This document shows positions 1-5,207 of a DNA stretch of 5,207 bases, piece after piece. The translations under genes were made by a program, and so were the position numbers. Position 1 is the first letter of the stretch. Each line of letters starts with the position of its first letter. Location of the stretch: assembly GCA_016765335.1 (NCBI GenBank), contig JAESQE010000190.1, positions 721-5,927 on the forward strand, read 5' to 3'. This DNA comes from Planctomycetaceae bacterium (GTDB taxonomy: Bacteria; Planctomycetota; Planctomycetia; Planctomycetales; Planctomycetaceae). The notes beneath the pieces were generated by a model that did no database searches, was not told the origin of the DNA, and saw only the letters and a program-made list of their open reading frames with translations.

Positions 1-1153
1 TAGCTTTGCCAATGAGGCAAGCAAAAAACTACTTGGGACCAAATGGAAGTTTTCCAAACATGGCCAGTGCGGCACCGAAATTTCAGAACTTCTTCCACAT
101 ACCGCGGGCATCGTTGATGACATCAGCCTGATTCGCAGCATGCACACCGGCGCCAATGGGCATGAGGTATCGATCCGTTATTTTCATGGCGGAATCCCTG
201 GTGTGCTCGGGCGACCTCATTATGCGTCGTGGCTGCTTTATGCATTGGGATCAGAATCCCAAAACCTGCCTGCCTATATGGTGTTGACTGATCCTGGTGG
301 TTTACCGGTTGATGGGGTTAATAATTGGTCCAATGGATTTATGCCTGCGTTGTATCAGGGAACGGTTCTCAGACCCAAAGAACCTCGGATTCTCAACTTA
401 GATGCACCAGCTCATTTGCAAGGAGATCAGCAACGACATAATCTTGATTTTCTACAATCATTGAATCGTCAACACGCCAAGCGATTTCCTGGGGAGTTTG
501 ACCTGGAAGCCCGCATCGCCAGTTATGAGTTGGCTGCAAAAATGCAAACGGCTGCTCGTGAGGCTTTGGATATCACAAAAGAAACCAAAGCCACCCAGCA
601 GTTATATGGCCTGGATGAACCAGCAACCAAAGAGTACGGTACTCGGTGCTTAATATCCCGCAGACTGGTTGAACGTGGAGTGCGATTTGTTCAACTCTTT
701 TTGAACGGTCAACCTTGGGACCATCATTCCCGCATCGGGACTGGTCTGCCTGCGATTTGTAAACGAACCGACAAACCATCAGCTGCGTTAGTGACTGATT
801 TGAAACAACGTGGGATGCTGGATGAAGTGATTGTGCATTGGGGCGGAGAAATCGGACGTTTGCCTGTGACGCAAAATCAGGGCGGTGCCGAAAAAGATGG
901 TCGAGATCATAACGGGCAAGGCTTCAGTATCTGGATGGCAGGCGGTGGAATTAAACCTGGAATCGTACACGGAAAGACGGACGAATTCGGACATCGTGCT
1001 GTCGAAAACATCGTGACCCCCAACGATTTCCAAGCGACGTTAATGCATCTGTTTGGCCTGAACTGGGAAGAACTTCAGTTCTTTAATAATGGACAGAAAC
1101 AGATTGTAACAGCGGCTCGTAAAGCTCGTGTCGTTGATGAAATTCTCGCGTAA
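1..1153 (+). CDS. DUF1501 family protein, 3' part (5' end outside window)
   Basis: The reading frame is open from the left edge (first full codon at base 2) to a TAA at 1151-1153, giving 383 visible residues. Full-length family members are roughly 450-490 residues, so about 70-100 N-terminal residues, including any Tat-type leader, lie outside. An internal ATG at 140 is not the start, because the 46 residues before it already match the family (a GQCGTEISELLPHT segment followed by DDISLIRSMHT). Other family landmarks in visible numbering are WDHH at 239-242, GGEIGR at 281-286, GRDHN at 300-304, GGG at 314-316 and the C-terminal VVDEILA. DUF1501 proteins have an alkaline-phosphatase/sulfatase-like fold, are usually exported, and are often encoded beside DUF1553/cytochrome-type partners in planctomycetes. 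Their reaction is not established. The partner gene, if present, would lie to the left. The usual GGEFGRTP motif reads GGEIGRLP here. Confidence 0.93.
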   Translation, partial: SFANEASKKLLGTKWKFSKHGQCGTEISELLPHTAGIVDDISLIRSMHTGANGHEVSIRYFHGGIPGVLGRPHYASWLLYALGSESQNLPAYMVLTDPGGLPVDGVNNWSNGFMPALYQGTVLRPKEPRILNLDAPAHLQGDQQRHNLDFLQSLNRQHAKRFPGEFDLEARIASYELAAKMQTAAREALDITKETKATQQLYGLDEPATKEYGTRCLISRRLVERGVRFVQLFLNGQPWDHHSRIGTGLPAICKRTDKPSAALVTDLKQRGMLDEVIVHWGGEIGRLPVTQNQGGAEKDGRDHNGQGFSIWMAGGGIKPGIVHGKTDEFGHRAVENIVTPNDFQATLMHLFGLNWEELQFFNNGQKQIVTAARKARVVDEILA

Positions 1154-1221
1154 TGACTGCTCATTGATGACGCAGTAGCAAATGGCTTGAGCAGATAGAG
1201 TTTTCTTTCAAAGCGTAAACG

Positions 1222-1256
1222 AAAAAAGCGATCATGAGAATTTCTCATGATCGCTT
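1222..1256 (-). terminator. Rho-independent terminator, probably shared by convergent genes
   Basis: A perfect inverted repeat has 14-bp arms at 1226-1239 and 1243-1256 and a 3-nt loop. Read on the minus strand it is followed directly by a run of T (complement of the A-run at 1222-1227), the classical layout for ending the pilin-like gene that stops at 1286. Read on the plus strand, the downstream sequence is only moderately T-rich (CTGTTCTAATTT), so it may also end the DUF1501 transcript, less efficiently. It lies between two convergent genes, which fits a bidirectional terminator. Confidence 0.85.
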
Positions 1257-1285
1257 CTGTTCTAATTTATCGGTTACTTAAAAGA

Positions 1286-1618
1286 TTACTGACCGCGTTT
1301 TGGACCTTCTTGAACAGGGGCATCACAGGCGATGTCGCATTGATTGTTATCACAATCGTCTCGCGTGTCGCGCCAGGCAGAGCCGCGAGTTGAAGCCTTG
1401 ACTCCACGACCTCTGCGTTTAGCACCAGAAAACCCAGTGTAATAGTAAGACTGATTCAAGTTGCCGATGGCATCGCCAACGTCATTCAATTCAGCAACAA
1501 CAGCATGTTGAACTTCGCTCAAACCAACAATCAGGCCAATGACCAGAAGTGTTGCAATGAGAACGAGTTCTGCTGAAACAATAAATCCAGCTTCATCGTT
1601 AAGCAGTGCGCGTAACAT
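1286..1618 (-). CDS. Pilin-like single-pass small protein (type IV/Flp-like N-terminus)
   Basis: This encodes 110 residues from an ATG at 1618, chosen because GGGAGG sits 7 nt upstream; the same frame runs further upstream to 1807 but looks non-coding there. The N-terminus is a short polar stretch ending in DEAG (8-11), then a hydrophobic segment from F12 to about L33 containing one glutamate, E17. This resembles class III prepilin signals cut after glycine, as in Flp and type IV pilins, but E17 is +6 from the glycine instead of +5. A helical stretch (34-58, with NDVGDAIGNLNQSYYYTG) follows. The tail is very basic at 67-86 (KRRGRG, KASTRG) and then holds three cysteines (C89, C94, C98). I recall similar planctomycete small proteins with an ISAELVL(V/I)AT core and no established role. 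It is likely inner-membrane or an assembled filament subunit, but no pilus assembly genes are in the window. The gene is monocistronic, ending at the hairpin downstream. Confidence 0.8.
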   Translation of the reverse strand: MLRALLNDEAGFIVSAELVLIATLLVIGLIVGLSEVQHAVVAELNDVGDAIGNLNQSYYYTGFSGAKRRGRGVKASTRGSAWRDTRDDCDNNQCDIACDAPVQEGPKRGQ

Positions 1619-1625
1619 GTAAGAG

Positions 1626-1631
1626 CCTCCC
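1626..1631 (-). promoter_or_regulatory. Shine-Dalgarno site deciding the pilin-like gene's start
   Basis: The minus strand reads GGGAGG, 7 nt before the ATG at 1618. It is the only strong ribosome binding site in this frame and supports the 110-residue product over the longer open frame reaching 1807. Confidence 0.8.
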
Positions 1632-1645
1632 TTTTCAGAAAAAAG

Positions 1646-1675
1646 TTTACAAAATAATTTTTTAACATTTGTCAG
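1646..1675 (-). promoter_or_regulatory. Candidate sigma70-type promoter for the pilin-like gene
   Basis: On the minus strand CTGACA (1670-1675, 5 of 6 to the consensus) is followed after 18 bp by TGTAAA (1646-1651, 4 of 6). Transcription would begin near 1639, giving a leader of about 20 nt that just includes the GGGAGG site. The region is AT-rich, so chance matches are likely, and planctomycete promoters are poorly characterised. Confidence 0.3.
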
Positions 1676-1715
1676 ATGCACAATGCATCCGCATAACACT
1701 TGTGGGCAATGCCCA
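1675..1715. repeat. Two neighbouring short palindromes upstream of the pilin-like gene
   Basis: GATGCA-CAA-TGCATC occupies 1675-1689 and TGGGCA-A-TGCCCA occupies 1703-1715, both perfect, with centres 27 bp apart. They overlap or lie just upstream of the candidate promoter of the pilin-like gene. They could be protein binding sites or small hairpins in a longer leader transcript. The two sequences differ, so they are not copies of one operator. Confidence 0.35.
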
Positions 1716-1911
1716 GGTTTTGCAATAGCTTGCCATTCAATAATGAATAGACAATTTATTACAGGGCCGTCTGTACAAACGCCCCAATGAACTGCATTCG
1801 TCAACACCGTTCAGAATCTGTTGCAGCAGGGATTCCTGAGAAGAAAAAAACAGATCAAAAACTACGGGAAATTCAGCTCCCAAGTCTTCGATCATCAAAC
1901 TTGAAATAAGA

Positions 1912-1985
1912 CAGGTAGAACAGGGGCCGCCTAATATCTAACCTAAGATAGCAGCGTGAATCCTCTTCACAACCGGTGAAACCTG
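1912..1985. repeat. Cluster of nested and alternating short inverted repeats
   Basis: CAGGT (1912-1916) is complementary to ACCTG (1981-1985). Between them lie TATCT/AGATA arms (1935-1939, 1946-1950) and an alternating series GTGAA (1956-1960), TTCAC (1966-1970), GTGAA (1976-1980), each step exactly 10 bp. The middle TTCAC can pair with either neighbour, so two alternative hairpins could form inside a closing stem. All arms are only 5 bp, so chance is a serious alternative. No known riboswitch class was recognised. Confidence 0.3.
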
Positions 1986-2149
1986 AAAAATCAGTAAAAC
2001 ACGAAAAAGCATCAATGCTCTCTGATGAGAGAATTTTCCTGTCGCAGTGAGAGAACGTCAATCTCGCATGACTTCCCAAGGCAATTGCAAGCCCAAAATG
2101 CAGTCATTTAGAGCCGAATAAAAGACTGCTCCAGATCTCAAAAAAACAT

Positions 2150-2178
2150 TTGACAGAAAGGCAATTAGGCTTAAGAAT
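2150..2178 (+). promoter_or_regulatory. Candidate sigma70-type promoter for the hemerythrin-like gene
   Basis: A perfect TTGACA (2150-2155) is followed after 17 bp by AAGAAT (2173-2178, 4 of 6 to TATAAT). Transcription would start near 2185 and leave a leader of about 65 nt before the ATG at 2251. A perfect -35 with ideal spacing in the expected place makes this the best promoter candidate in the window. Confidence 0.5.
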
Positions 2179-2238
2179 AAAGACTGGAGGGGTGCAGGTC
2201 TATCGGCAGCGGGTCAATGAGTATTTGTATCAGAGATC

Positions 2239-2244
2239 AGGAGG
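2239..2244 (+). promoter_or_regulatory. Strong Shine-Dalgarno site of the 2251 gene
   Basis: AGGAGG lies 6 nt before the ATG at 2251. This consensus site and spacing fix the start and support the gene as real and translated. Confidence 0.85.
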
Positions 2245-2250
2245 CTTATT

Positions 2251-2700
2251 ATGTCGAAGAAGCAATGTCGTTACGAGCAGATGAACCTCAAGCAGTTAGG
2301 AGAGTTGGAGTTCTTGCTTCTGGGAGATTTGCGAGACGTCCTTGAGGAGGAAGCCAGTGAGCGAAATCGCAAATGGTTATTGGCTATTGTCGAGACTTTA
2401 TTGAAAACTGTTCCGATGGAGTTTTCTCTGCGAGAACAAGGGGGGTACTTACAAGACATCGTAAGTTGTTGTCCGCATGCTGATCGAGAAGTTCAGCAGT
2501 TACTGAAAGAGCATCAAACGCTTCGAACTCGACTCGAACAGCTTCGCGATGAATTGTTCACAATAAGACAGTTTCGCACTCACGCATCGGTGCTTAAACT
2601 TGAACTTGAACAGTGGATGAAAACTCTCCAGAACCATAATCGTAAGGAAGAAGATCTGATACAAGATTCTTATTCCCAAGGTGTGGGTGTTGGCGATTGA
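2251..2700 (+). CDS. Helical protein, divergent hemerythrin-like (tentative)
   Basis: This encodes 149 residues, ATG to TGA, with a consensus AGGAGG. It is soluble, with no signal peptide or membrane segment, and nearly all predicted helix: roughly 11-34, 37-53, 75-102 and 107-138, compatible with a four-helix bundle. Features recalling hemerythrin-like (HHE) proteins are the FSLREQGGYL segment (58-67), like the HFxxEE-type helix; PHADREVQQLLKEHQ (75-89), with H76 and H88; and HNRKEED (129-135), with H129 and E133. The usual histidine before FSLRE is E57, and the first helix has no histidine, so a complete di-iron site looks unlikely. The end, DLIQDSYSQGVGVGD, resembles the conserved tail of a planctomycete family I remember, but I cannot name it. 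It could equally be a non-metal coiled-coil protein. It stands alone, divergent from the pilin-like gene and convergent with the reductase. Confidence 0.78.
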   Translation: MSKKQCRYEQMNLKQLGELEFLLLGDLRDVLEEEASERNRKWLLAIVETLLKTVPMEFSLREQGGYLQDIVSCCPHADREVQQLLKEHQTLRTRLEQLRDELFTIRQFRTHASVLKLELEQWMKTLQNHNRKEEDLIQDSYSQGVGVGD

Positions 2701-2779
2701 TTCGTATTCGCGTATTTGTTCGCGCGTTGTCTATTCCCTGAATCCTTGCCAGTACAAGGCCATGGACGATGACGCAGTG

Positions 2780-3595
2780 CTATTTCTTTTTAGACGTCGG
2801 CTCGGTCACCAGTTTGTGGAATACTTTTTTAGATTCAAATACAACACGTCTGCGAGAGGCAAGTCTTGTGACAAAAGCGACAAGCCGATTTTTTATACCT
2901 GGGATGCAAAAAGCATGATTGCGATCGTAAGCTGCGAGCGCATTGCTGACCACTTGAGTTGTGGTATGGGCAAAGTTTTTACTAAGCCAACTCGTGACTC
3001 CGGCTTTATCAAAGAATTCAGTTTTGGTCGGCCCAGGACATAACGCAAGCACTCTGACATCGGTATCCCATAACTCAGCCCAAAGAGCTTCTGTTAAATG
3101 CAGGACATAAGCTTTTGATGCAGCGTAAACTCCCATATAAGGCACTGGTTGGAAAGCAGTGATCGATCCGATATTGATCACGCCGCCATCATTGCGTTCA
3201 ATCATTTCCGGAAGAAATTCATAGGTTAACTTGGTAACAACAGCGATATTAACCTGTACGATATCTGCAACGCGTTGTGGATCGCAGTCTTGAATCGTGT
3301 TGACCGTTCCGAACCCAGCATTATTGACGACCAGGCTGACGGGGTCGGGAAGTTTTCGAATTTCACTCACCAATTGATCAACACCATCAGCTTGCACAAG
3401 ATCGATCGGGATGACCGCTGTTTTTGTGCCATGTAGCTGGAAAAGCTTCTGAGCCAGATCATTGAGTTTGTCTTCTCGCCTGGCGGTCAGGATCAGATGC
3501 ATCCCTTTGCTGGCTAATTGATGAGCAAACTCCTCTCCAATTCCCGAAGATGCCCCTGTTATCAATGCCCATTTATCTGCCAATTGTGGTTTCAT
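2780..3595 (-). CDS. Short-chain dehydrogenase/reductase (classical SDR)
   Basis: This encodes 271 residues, from ATG at 3595 to TAG, the normal length for a single-domain classical SDR. It is a cytoplasmic NAD(P)-dependent oxidoreductase with a Rossmann fold. Visible family motifs are the cofactor loop TGASSGIG (13-20), R39-R40 after the second strand (favouring NADPH), D65 in IDL, NNAG (91-94), structural N116, and the catalytic set S144, Y157, K161 (YAASK). PGPT (187-190) follows the active site. All catalytic residues are present, so it should be active. The general form resembles DltE/YqjQ-type SDRs of unknown substrate, and the C-terminal 25 residues are unusually basic, ending in KKK. 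The start has no Shine-Dalgarno site; a TATAAA sits 9 nt upstream instead. The ABC ATPase gene lies 128 bp upstream on the same strand, and shared transcription is possible but unsupported. I cannot assign a substrate. Confidence 0.95.
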   Translation of the reverse strand: MKPQLADKWALITGASSGIGEEFAHQLASKGMHLILTARREDKLNDLAQKLFQLHGTKTAVIPIDLVQADGVDQLVSEIRKLPDPVSLVVNNAGFGTVNTIQDCDPQRVADIVQVNIAVVTKLTYEFLPEMIERNDGGVINIGSITAFQPVPYMGVYAASKAYVLHLTEALWAELWDTDVRVLALCPGPTKTEFFDKAGVTSWLSKNFAHTTTQVVSNALAAYDRNHAFCIPGIKNRLVAFVTRLASRRRVVFESKKVFHKLVTEPTSKKK

Positions 3596-3604
3596 AATTT
3601 TTAT

Positions 3605-3610
3605 TTTATA
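3605..3610 (-). promoter_or_regulatory. Possible -10 element implying a leaderless reductase mRNA
   Basis: The minus strand reads TATAAA with 9 nt between it and the ATG at 3595. A start of transcription 6-9 nt downstream would leave almost no leader, in keeping with the missing Shine-Dalgarno site. No good -35 hexamer is found 16-18 bp upstream, and the region is AT-rich, so this is weak. Confidence 0.25.
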
Positions 3611-3723
3611 AGGATTCGTAAGAAAGAATGATTTAGCGAGGCAACGGCATAATGATATTGCAAATCTCTCTTCACAAAATTTCCTGCCCGTAAAGTGAGA
3701 TTAAACCAGCCGAGAAGTTCCTG

Positions 3724-4650
3724 TTACTGTTGTTTACCCTTAGTCAGTTCCATAAATGCTGTTTCAAGATTCACTTCTTCTTCACGAAACAAGATGAGCT
3801 TAAAGCCAGCTTCCAACAAACGGGTTGGTAATTCAGAATAATCGAGTGTTCCTTGAACGAGTTTAGCAATAATTAGATCTTGTTCCATTCGAACTTCGTC
3901 AATGATACCGCATTGTTCAAGAAGCTTAGCTGCTTGTTCTGAGGATTCTGTCACACGAATATGAAGGAAAATTGCATGTCGAGACTTCTGCATTACCTCA
4001 TCAACACGACCATCAACAATTAGCTCTCCTTTTTCGATCATGCCAACACGCGTACAAACATCAGCAAGTTCTGGAAGAATATGACTCGAAACAATGACCG
4101 TCTTCTTCATTTCGCCCAGGCGTTTGAGTAAGTTTCGAATTTCGATTCGTGCACGAGGATCCAAGCCGCTGGCAGGTTCGTCGAGTAGCAGTACCTGTGG
4201 ATCATGCAGCATCACACGAGCCAAGCCGATACGTTGAGTCTGCCCACGAGAAAGTTGACTGACCATGGCGTCTCGCTTGAAGGCCATGTCGACCAGTTCG
4301 AGCTTCTCTTCACAAATCTTTTTACGTTTTGGGCCATTGATCCGATAGGTCGCTGCGAAGAACTCCAAGTATTCCAGCACGGTCATGTCGTCGTAAACAC
4401 CAAAGAAATCGGGCATGAAACCGACGAGTCGTCTGATTTCTTTCGCGTGAGTATAAATCGATTTTCCACAGATGTAAGCCTCGCCATAATCGGGGGCAAG
4501 TAGCGTGGCGATCATACGCATCGTTGTTGTTTTACCTGAACCATTAGGGCCGATAAATCCAAAGATATCGCCTTCACCAAGTTTGAGATTAATCTCGTTG
4601 ACGGCAATCAGATCGCCATACTTCTTTGTCAGTTGTTTTGTTTCAATCAC
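3724..4650 (-). CDS. ABC transporter ATP-binding protein (CcmA/DrrA-type)
   Basis: This encodes 308 residues if it starts at the GTG at 4650, which has AGGAAG 7 nt upstream and gives the usual opening MIETKQLTKKYG. A TTG at 4668 would add six residues but has no ribosome site. The nucleotide-binding domain occupies about 1-220: Walker A GPNGSGKTT (34-42, K40), signature LSRGQ (133-137), Walker B LLLDEP (D157, E158), D-loop SGLD (161-164) and switch H190. ATP hydrolysis residues are intact. The Q-loop position reads MPDFFGVYDD, with D81 where glutamine is usual. A C-terminal domain of about 85 residues follows, as in exporters and in ATPases of the Gld/Nos/DrrA type. It would act at the inner face of the membrane with a separate permease, but none is adjacent in the window. 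Downstream is the reductase gene (128 bp), and upstream an unrecognised gene (150 bp). Substrate unknown. Confidence 0.95.
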   Translation of the reverse strand: MIETKQLTKKYGDLIAVNEINLKLGEGDIFGFIGPNGSGKTTTMRMIATLLAPDYGEAYICGKSIYTHAKEIRRLVGFMPDFFGVYDDMTVLEYLEFFAATYRINGPKRKKICEEKLELVDMAFKRDAMVSQLSRGQTQRIGLARVMLHDPQVLLLDEPASGLDPRARIEIRNLLKRLGEMKKTVIVSSHILPELADVCTRVGMIEKGELIVDGRVDEVMQKSRHAIFLHIRVTESSEQAAKLLEQCGIIDEVRMEQDLIIAKLVQGTLDYSELPTRLLEAGFKLILFREEEVNLETAFMELTKGKQQ

Positions 4651-4657
4651 GTCATAA

Positions 4658-4663
4658 CTTCCT
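4658..4663 (-). promoter_or_regulatory. Shine-Dalgarno site deciding the ABC ATPase start
   Basis: The minus strand reads AGGAAG, 7 nt before the GTG at 4650. It falls inside the coding frame that would be opened by the TTG at 4668, which lacks its own site. This favours GTG at 4650 as the true start. Confidence 0.65.
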
Positions 4664-4677
4664 GGCAATGTATCTGA

Positions 4678-4705
4678 AATACAATGATTGTGTTTCTCAA
4701 TTCAA
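4678..4705 (-). promoter_or_regulatory. Candidate promoter for the ABC ATPase gene
   Basis: On the minus strand TTGAAT (4700-4705, 4 of 6) is followed after 16 bp by TGTATT (4678-4683, 4 of 6). Transcription would start about 20 nt before the GTG at 4650, upstream of or at the edge of the AGGAAG site. Both hexamers are imperfect and the assignment is weak, but it would allow the ATPase to be transcribed separately from the gene to its right. Confidence 0.25.
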
Positions 4706-4800
4706 ATCCAACGGCAGTGCTGGTCACAAATCGCAAACCGTGAACTCGGAGAGTTTTGTTACAATTTCAAGCCAAACCACATCAAAGGTTTTCTACTGAC

Positions 4801-5207
4801 TCAATCTATTTTATTATAATTGGGGAGTCGATCTAATGTTTCTAAGTTCTGTTCGACCGGGATCACCAAACGAATATAACAATTGTTTTTTAACATTTTT
4901 ACGGACTGTCCGTTAACAGTGGTTTCTATTGTGGAGTCTTTCAATCGACCAATCAGAATTGCCCGGTTCAACTTTAGAAGCGGAGTAAAATCCCAAGTGT
5001 TCAATTCGATGTTTGTCAGCGAGGTATATTCCTTGCCACCAATTGTTTCGTGAAAACTAACAGTGCGAAGAATGGATGTGAGATTAGTCGAAAAAGGGTC
5101 GTAATCTTTTCTTCGAACCATTAAATCTTCGCCCGGTCCTTTTTTGTGTTCTACGACTTCTTTTGTTGTGCCTGTTATAAATGAGGTGAATTCTTTCTGC
5201 GTAATTG
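4801..5207 (-). CDS. Unrecognised protein, C-terminal part (5' end outside window)
   Basis: The frame is open from the right edge to a TGA at 4801-4803, giving 134 complete visible residues plus the stop, so the real start lies outside. An internal ATG at 5121 has only a weak GAAG upstream, and the 28 codons before it read as plausible protein (starting ITQKEFTSFITG), so I treat it as internal. The visible part has no membrane segment. It appears to be mixed strand and loop, with a distinctive core WDFTPLLKLNRAILIGRL, then TVNGQSVKM and a strand-like CYIRLVIPVEQN near the end. The pattern reads like a C-terminal beta-rich domain of a longer planctomycete protein, possibly with an N-terminal membrane anchor outside the window. 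I do not recognise the family or function. It is followed by 150 bp and then the ABC ATPase on the same strand, so a link to a transport operon is possible but unproven. Confidence 0.75.
   Translation of the reverse strand, partial: ITQKEFTSFITGTTKEVVEHKKGPGEDLMVRRKDYDPFSTNLTSILRTVSFHETIGGKEYTSLTNIELNTWDFTPLLKLNRAILIGRLKDSTIETTVNGQSVKMLKNNCYIRLVIPVEQNLETLDRLPNYNKID

Larger units (their letters stand above)
1619..2250. other. 632-bp gene-free divergent intergenic region
   Basis: This stretch separates the divergently transcribed pilin-like and hemerythrin-like genes. I see no convincing gene in it: the minus-strand frame at 1873-2079 needs a TTG start and resembles no family, and the upward extension of the pilin-like frame lacks coding character. 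It carries the candidate promoters of both flanking genes, palindromes at 1675-1715, an AT-rich imperfect inverted repeat at 1741-1761 (8-bp arms, one mismatch), a cluster of short inverted repeats at 1912-1985, and a 5-bp hairpin at 2018-2031. An untranslated RNA is possible but not shown. Confidence 0.6.

Noticed and set aside
1721..1735. Sigma54-like site on the minus strand (TGGCA...TTGCA) upstream of the pilin-like gene.
   Set aside because: The GG-to-GC spacing is one base shorter than the strict -24/-12 consensus, so binding is unlikely.
1619..1807. Upstream extension of the pilin-like reading frame to a start at 1807 (173 residues in total).
   Set aside because: The extension contains no family-like sequence, covers the palindromes and candidate promoter, and has no better ribosome site than the GGGAGG before the ATG at 1618.
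2018..2031. CTCTC-TGAT-GAGAG hairpin followed by AATTTT, considered as a plus-strand terminator.
   Set aside because: The stem is short, the T-run is weak, and there is no upstream plus-strand gene for it to end.
1873..2079. 68-residue minus-strand open frame in the long intergenic region.
   Set aside because: It needs a TTG start, has no recognisable domain, and overlaps the inverted-repeat cluster; it is most likely a chance frame.
2744..2759. CCTTG/CAAGG hairpin between the convergent hemerythrin-like and reductase genes, considered as a terminator.
   Set aside because: The stem is only 5 bp with a 6-nt loop and no T-run on either side.
2681..3043. 120-residue plus-strand frame overlapping the hemerythrin-like gene's end and the reductase.
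   Set aside because: It is antisense to a clear SDR gene with intact catalytic motifs and has no family features.
4204..4503. 99-residue plus-strand frame inside the ABC ATPase gene.
   Set aside because: It is an antisense shadow of a well-supported ATPase with all core motifs.
4743..4755. AACTC-GGA-GAGTT hairpin between the right-edge gene and the ABC ATPase, considered as a terminator.
   Set aside because: The stem is 5 bp and AT-rich, and read on the strand of the flanking genes no T-run follows it.

Overview
The window most likely comes from a planctomycete of moderate GC content, probably from the Gimesia/Rubinisphaera/Planctomyces side of the phylum. The main reasons are a DUF1501 protein, a family greatly expanded in Planctomycetota, and two small proteins (a pilin-like protein and a divergent hemerythrin-like protein) whose layouts resemble planctomycete-restricted families as I remember them. 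No database search was possible, so the taxonomic call is an inference.

Layout from left to right. The 3' part of a DUF1501 gene (+) runs in from the left edge and ends at 1153. A strong 14-bp hairpin (1226-1256) separates it from a convergent small gene (-, 1286-1618) that encodes a single-pass, type IV/Flp-pilin-like protein. A 632-bp gene-free divergent region (1619-2250) follows. It holds a candidate promoter for each flanking gene and several short inverted repeats. Next is a 149-residue helical protein (+, 2251-2700), tentatively hemerythrin-like. It converges on a classical short-chain dehydrogenase/reductase (-, 2780-3595). Beyond that, also on the minus strand, are an ABC transporter ATPase (3724-4650, probable GTG start) and the 3' end of an unrecognised gene (4801 to beyond the right edge).

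The genes do not form an obvious single pathway. The three rightmost genes share a strand but are separated by 128 and 150 bp with recognisable or possible promoters, so they need not be one operon. The ABC ATPase has no permease beside it within the window. There is no rRNA, tRNA, CRISPR array, transposase or integration site that I can support. The window looks like ordinary chromosomal background. The points most worth a second look are the pilin-like protein with its displaced glutamate, the degenerate hemerythrin-like protein, the aspartate in the Q-loop position of the ABC ATPase, and a cluster of inverted repeats in the long intergenic region.
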